Of a DNA stretch of 16,888 nucleotides, positions 14,975-16,888 are shown piece after piece. This stretch comes from Anaerolineales bacterium. Lineage in GTDB: Bacteria > Chloroflexota > Anaerolineae > Anaerolineales > Villigracilaceae. The position numbers were made by a program, and so were the translations under genes. Every line of letters begins with the position of its first letter. The stretch's first letter is position 1. The stretch is taken from assembly GCA_016789205.1 (NCBI GenBank), contig JAEURF010000003.1, positions 1 to 16,888 on the forward strand, in the 5' to 3' direction. The notes under the pieces are model-generated. The model was not told the origin of the DNA. It worked only from the letters and a program-made list of their open reading frames with translations, and searched no databases.

Positions 14975-14982
14975 ATTATACT
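14975..14982. promoter_or_regulatory. Overlapping divergent -10 boxes between kinase-like and TPR genes
   Basis: TATAAT on the minus strand (14980-14975) and TATACT on the plus strand (14977-14982) overlap in the same eight bases. The minus-strand box ends 8 bases before the kinase-like ATG, so that transcript could be leaderless; that gene has no ribosome site. The plus-strand box, with TGTG just upstream as a possible extended -10, would give a leader of about 25 bases before the TPR gene. Neither has a good -35 box. Confidence 0.4.
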
Positions 14983-15013
14983 GCCAGTTCAAATATCGCG
15001 TAGAATTGTTATC

Positions 15014-16408
15014 ATGTCTCAACGAAAAAAAACTTCCTTTTTAATTGCACTTTTGCTCATTTTTTCTTTTATAACCCCAATCTTTGTGAGTGGATTTATT
15101 AATATACAAAGGGCTGAGGACTCAAGTAGAAAAGGCGATTATAAAACCGCTTCCGTTTTTTATGCCCAAGCCGCTAAAATATTTTTTTGGCAAAGTTCGT
15201 TGTGGGAGAAGGCAGGCATTGCTTCTGCGCAAGCTGGTGATTATTCCGATGCAATTTTTTATATTCAAAAATCAAATTCACTTTCCGAAGAAGGCTGGGT
15301 TTGGCTTGGTACAGCATATTTTCAGACAGGCAATGTGACGAATGCGATTTCAGCATTTGAAAAAGGGTTACAAACATACAACTCGGCTACTTTATATCGT
15401 TTATTGGCATCCACACAGCGCACTCAAAAAAATTGGGAGGCAGAAAAAAGCGCACTTGAAAATCAATTAAAGATAGATTCAAACGATGCGTATGCTCATT
15501 ACCGCTTTGGTTTGTTGTTGACTTTATTTAATCCCGATTTGGCTTACGCTGAATTACAAAACGCTTCGACTCTTAACGCGGAAGTTGATTCTGCTGTGCA
15601 GACATTAATCACCGCCTTGAACATTGCAGACACACAAAATAATGAAGGGGAAAAATATGTCACAATTGGTAGAGCTTTAGGTTTGGTGCAAGAATGGGAT
15701 TTGGCTTTGGTTGCCTTTGAAAAAGCGATTGAATTGGATAATCAAAATGCCGAGGCGTGGGCATGGCTTGGCGAAGCAAAACAGCAATTAGGTCAGGATG
15801 GACGCGCCGAACTTGATAAAGCATTGATGTTAAATCGTACATCGCCTAATGTGCGTGCATTACGCGCTTTGTATTGGACACGTCAAGAAAAATATGAACA
15901 AGTGTTAGCAGAATATTCATTGGCAAATGAATATGACCCGACGAATCCAGCATGGCTGGCGGGCATCGGCGAAGCGCACACAAAACTTGGGGATTTAATT
16001 TCTGCGTTGGAAGCTTATCAAAGTGCTGTTGAACTTGCACCTGCTGATGCGACCTATTGGCGTTTGCTTGCTATGTTTTGTGCTGACAATAATTTTTATA
16101 TAGAAGAAATTGGTTTGCCTTCCGCTCAACAAGCAGTTAGCCTTGCCTCGAATGATGCCGCCAATCAAGATGCGCTTGGTTATATTTATTATTTATCCGG
16201 CAGACATGCCAATGCAGAATTAAGTTTTTTGCAAGCGATTGAACTTTCACCTGAATATTTTCCTGCGCATTTACACCTCGCCTTGAATTATATAGTTCAA
16301 GGCAACCGCCCTGCGGCATTTAATGCGTTGACTTATGTCCGCGATGCCGATACTTCTGGGCTTTATAGAGAATCCGCGTTGGATTTGCTGAATAAGTATT
16401 TTCCTTAA
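15014..16408 (+). CDS. Membrane-anchored tetratricopeptide-repeat protein
   Basis: 464 residues. The N-terminus is a short basic segment (MSQRKK) and one membrane helix or signal at about 8-28. The rest is a chain of TPR-type helical pairs from about 33 to 460; clear units include 61-90, 94-122, 213-241 (ALVAFEKAIELDNQNAEAWA), 246-275, 314-342 (GDLISALEAYQSAVELAP) and 385-412 (AELSFLQAIELSPEYFPAH). TPR arrays bind other proteins; no catalytic domain is present. ATG 15014 is preferred over an in-frame GTG at 14972 because it gives a standard membrane-targeting N-terminus and lies about 25 bases after a -10-like box. No strong ribosome site is seen. It is divergent from the envelope operon and precedes another anchored protein, suggesting an envelope-associated role, which is inference. 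Confidence 0.85.
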   Translation: MSQRKKTSFLIALLLIFSFITPIFVSGFINIQRAEDSSRKGDYKTASVFYAQAAKIFFWQSSLWEKAGIASAQAGDYSDAIFYIQKSNSLSEEGWVWLGTAYFQTGNVTNAISAFEKGLQTYNSATLYRLLASTQRTQKNWEAEKSALENQLKIDSNDAYAHYRFGLLLTLFNPDLAYAELQNASTLNAEVDSAVQTLITALNIADTQNNEGEKYVTIGRALGLVQEWDLALVAFEKAIELDNQNAEAWAWLGEAKQQLGQDGRAELDKALMLNRTSPNVRALRALYWTRQEKYEQVLAEYSLANEYDPTNPAWLAGIGEAHTKLGDLISALEAYQSAVELAPADATYWRLLAMFCADNNFYIEEIGLPSAQQAVSLASNDAANQDALGYIYYLSGRHANAELSFLQAIELSPEYFPAHLHLALNYIVQGNRPAAFNALTYVRDADTSGLYRESALDLLNKYFP

Positions 16409-16470
16409 ATGTTTCAAGAAATTTATATTAGAATAAGACAATAGCAAATTTAACATTTTGGAGCATTTTC

Positions 16471-16888
16471 ATGAATAAAGACCTTCCGAAGATTTTAATT
16501 GTGGCGTTAGTGAGTGTGATATTAATATTTTCCTTAATATTCGGGGCGGCTAGCCTCACACAAAGTGCGTCAACATCAACCCCAGCACCAGAACTCCCGA
16601 CCAGTACGCTATTACCAACAAATACACCGGATGCTTGTGCGTCAACTAATATTCCAACCGAAGTAAACCGTTTGCATATTTTAACCCGTGAATTTGATGA
16701 TACTTTTGGTTTAGCACAGACTCTTCGTTTAGAGGACGCTGTTCCGCTTATACAAGATATGCAACGAATTAAGCGTAATGCAGAAGACCAAACTGTTCCT
16801 TCTTGCTTAGCCAAACTTAAGGAATATCAATTGTTGTATATGAATTCTGGTATCGAAGTGTTTACGACAGTTTATTCGATTACTTCGT
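16471..16888 (+). CDS. Membrane-anchored protein of unknown function, 3' end outside window
   Basis: The frame is open from ATG 16471 to the window end (139 codons, no stop), and TTGGAG lies 7 bases before the ATG. Residues 8-30 form a membrane helix or signal, followed by a Ser/Thr/Pro-rich linker (about 31-60) and a predominantly helical, probably extracytoplasmic segment from about 61 onward, with Cys at residues 56 and 108 that could pair. I do not recognise a named domain. Thr/Pro linkers of the same style occur in the LysM and LCP proteins of this window, so it is likely another envelope protein. The 62-base gap after the TPR gene is AT-rich with no clear terminator, so co-transcription is possible. 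Confidence 0.75.
   Translation, partial: MNKDLPKILIVALVSVILIFSLIFGAASLTQSASTSTPAPELPTSTLLPTNTPDACASTNIPTEVNRLHILTREFDDTFGLAQTLRLEDAVPLIQDMQRIKRNAEDQTVPSCLAKLKEYQLLYMNSGIEVFTTVYSITS

Noticed and set aside
14972..15013. GTG start for the TPR protein
   Set aside because: It lies inside the predicted promoter and would place 14 extra residues ahead of a standard membrane-targeting sequence.
16405..16460. Inverted AAATGTT / AACATTT after the TPR gene as a terminator
   Set aside because: Only 7 AT-rich pairs separated by 38 bases and no T-run after the second arm in a useful position.

Overview
The window looks like chromosomal DNA of a moderately AT-rich, free-living bacterium, most probably a member of the Chloroflexota (Anaerolineae-like). 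The basis is inference from gene content: a cobalamin-binding MerR photoreceptor-type regulator with a C-terminal extension, envelope proteins with Thr/Pro/Ser-rich stalks, a LytR-CpsA-Psr lipoprotein, a 7TM GAF kinase-like protein with an SQELRQPL H-box, and methylmalonyl-CoA epimerase. No rRNA, tRNA, insertion sequence, prophage or CRISPR array was seen, and no gene-free stretch exceeds 300 bases.

Region 1 (1-4434) is a carotenoid and light-response module. A minus-strand operon runs crtI (phytoene desaturase) - CarH/LitR-like MerR-B12 regulator - DUF1295 membrane protein (cut by the window edge). It diverges from crtB (phytoene synthase). The 173-base gap between crtI and crtB holds two back-to-back promoters, each TTGACA-N16-TAAAAT, whose -35 boxes lie in 11-bp direct repeats. 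That is the operator style known for Thermus CarH, so the regulator probably represses both crtB and its own operon in the dark and releases them when light breaks adenosylcobalamin.

Region 2 (4435-6725) encodes a membrane CHASE3-PAS-GAF-HD-GYP protein, a probable c-di-GMP phosphodiesterase. It is preceded by a 12-bp tandem repeat and a strong Shine-Dalgarno that serves a 14-codon leader ORF rather than the gene itself.

Region 3 (6726-9352) is a plus-strand cluster: SGNH/GDSL lipoprotein hydrolase, methylmalonyl-CoA epimerase (another B12-linked pathway) and tilS (tRNA-Ile lysidine synthetase).

Region 4 (9354-14966) is a tight minus-strand operon: 7TM-GAF histidine-kinase-like protein - tandem LysM envelope protein - LytR-CpsA-Psr lipoprotein - tyrosine-recombinase-like protein. 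The two outer members are intact reading frames that have lost key catalytic residues: the H-box His is Gln in the kinase, and the recombinase lacks the Tyr nucleophile and most of the catalytic set. This is the most unusual part of the window: an apparent cell-envelope sensing operon bracketed by two pseudoenzymes.

Region 5 (14967-16888) diverges from region 4 and carries a membrane-anchored TPR protein and the start of an anchored, probably extracytoplasmic protein of unknown function.
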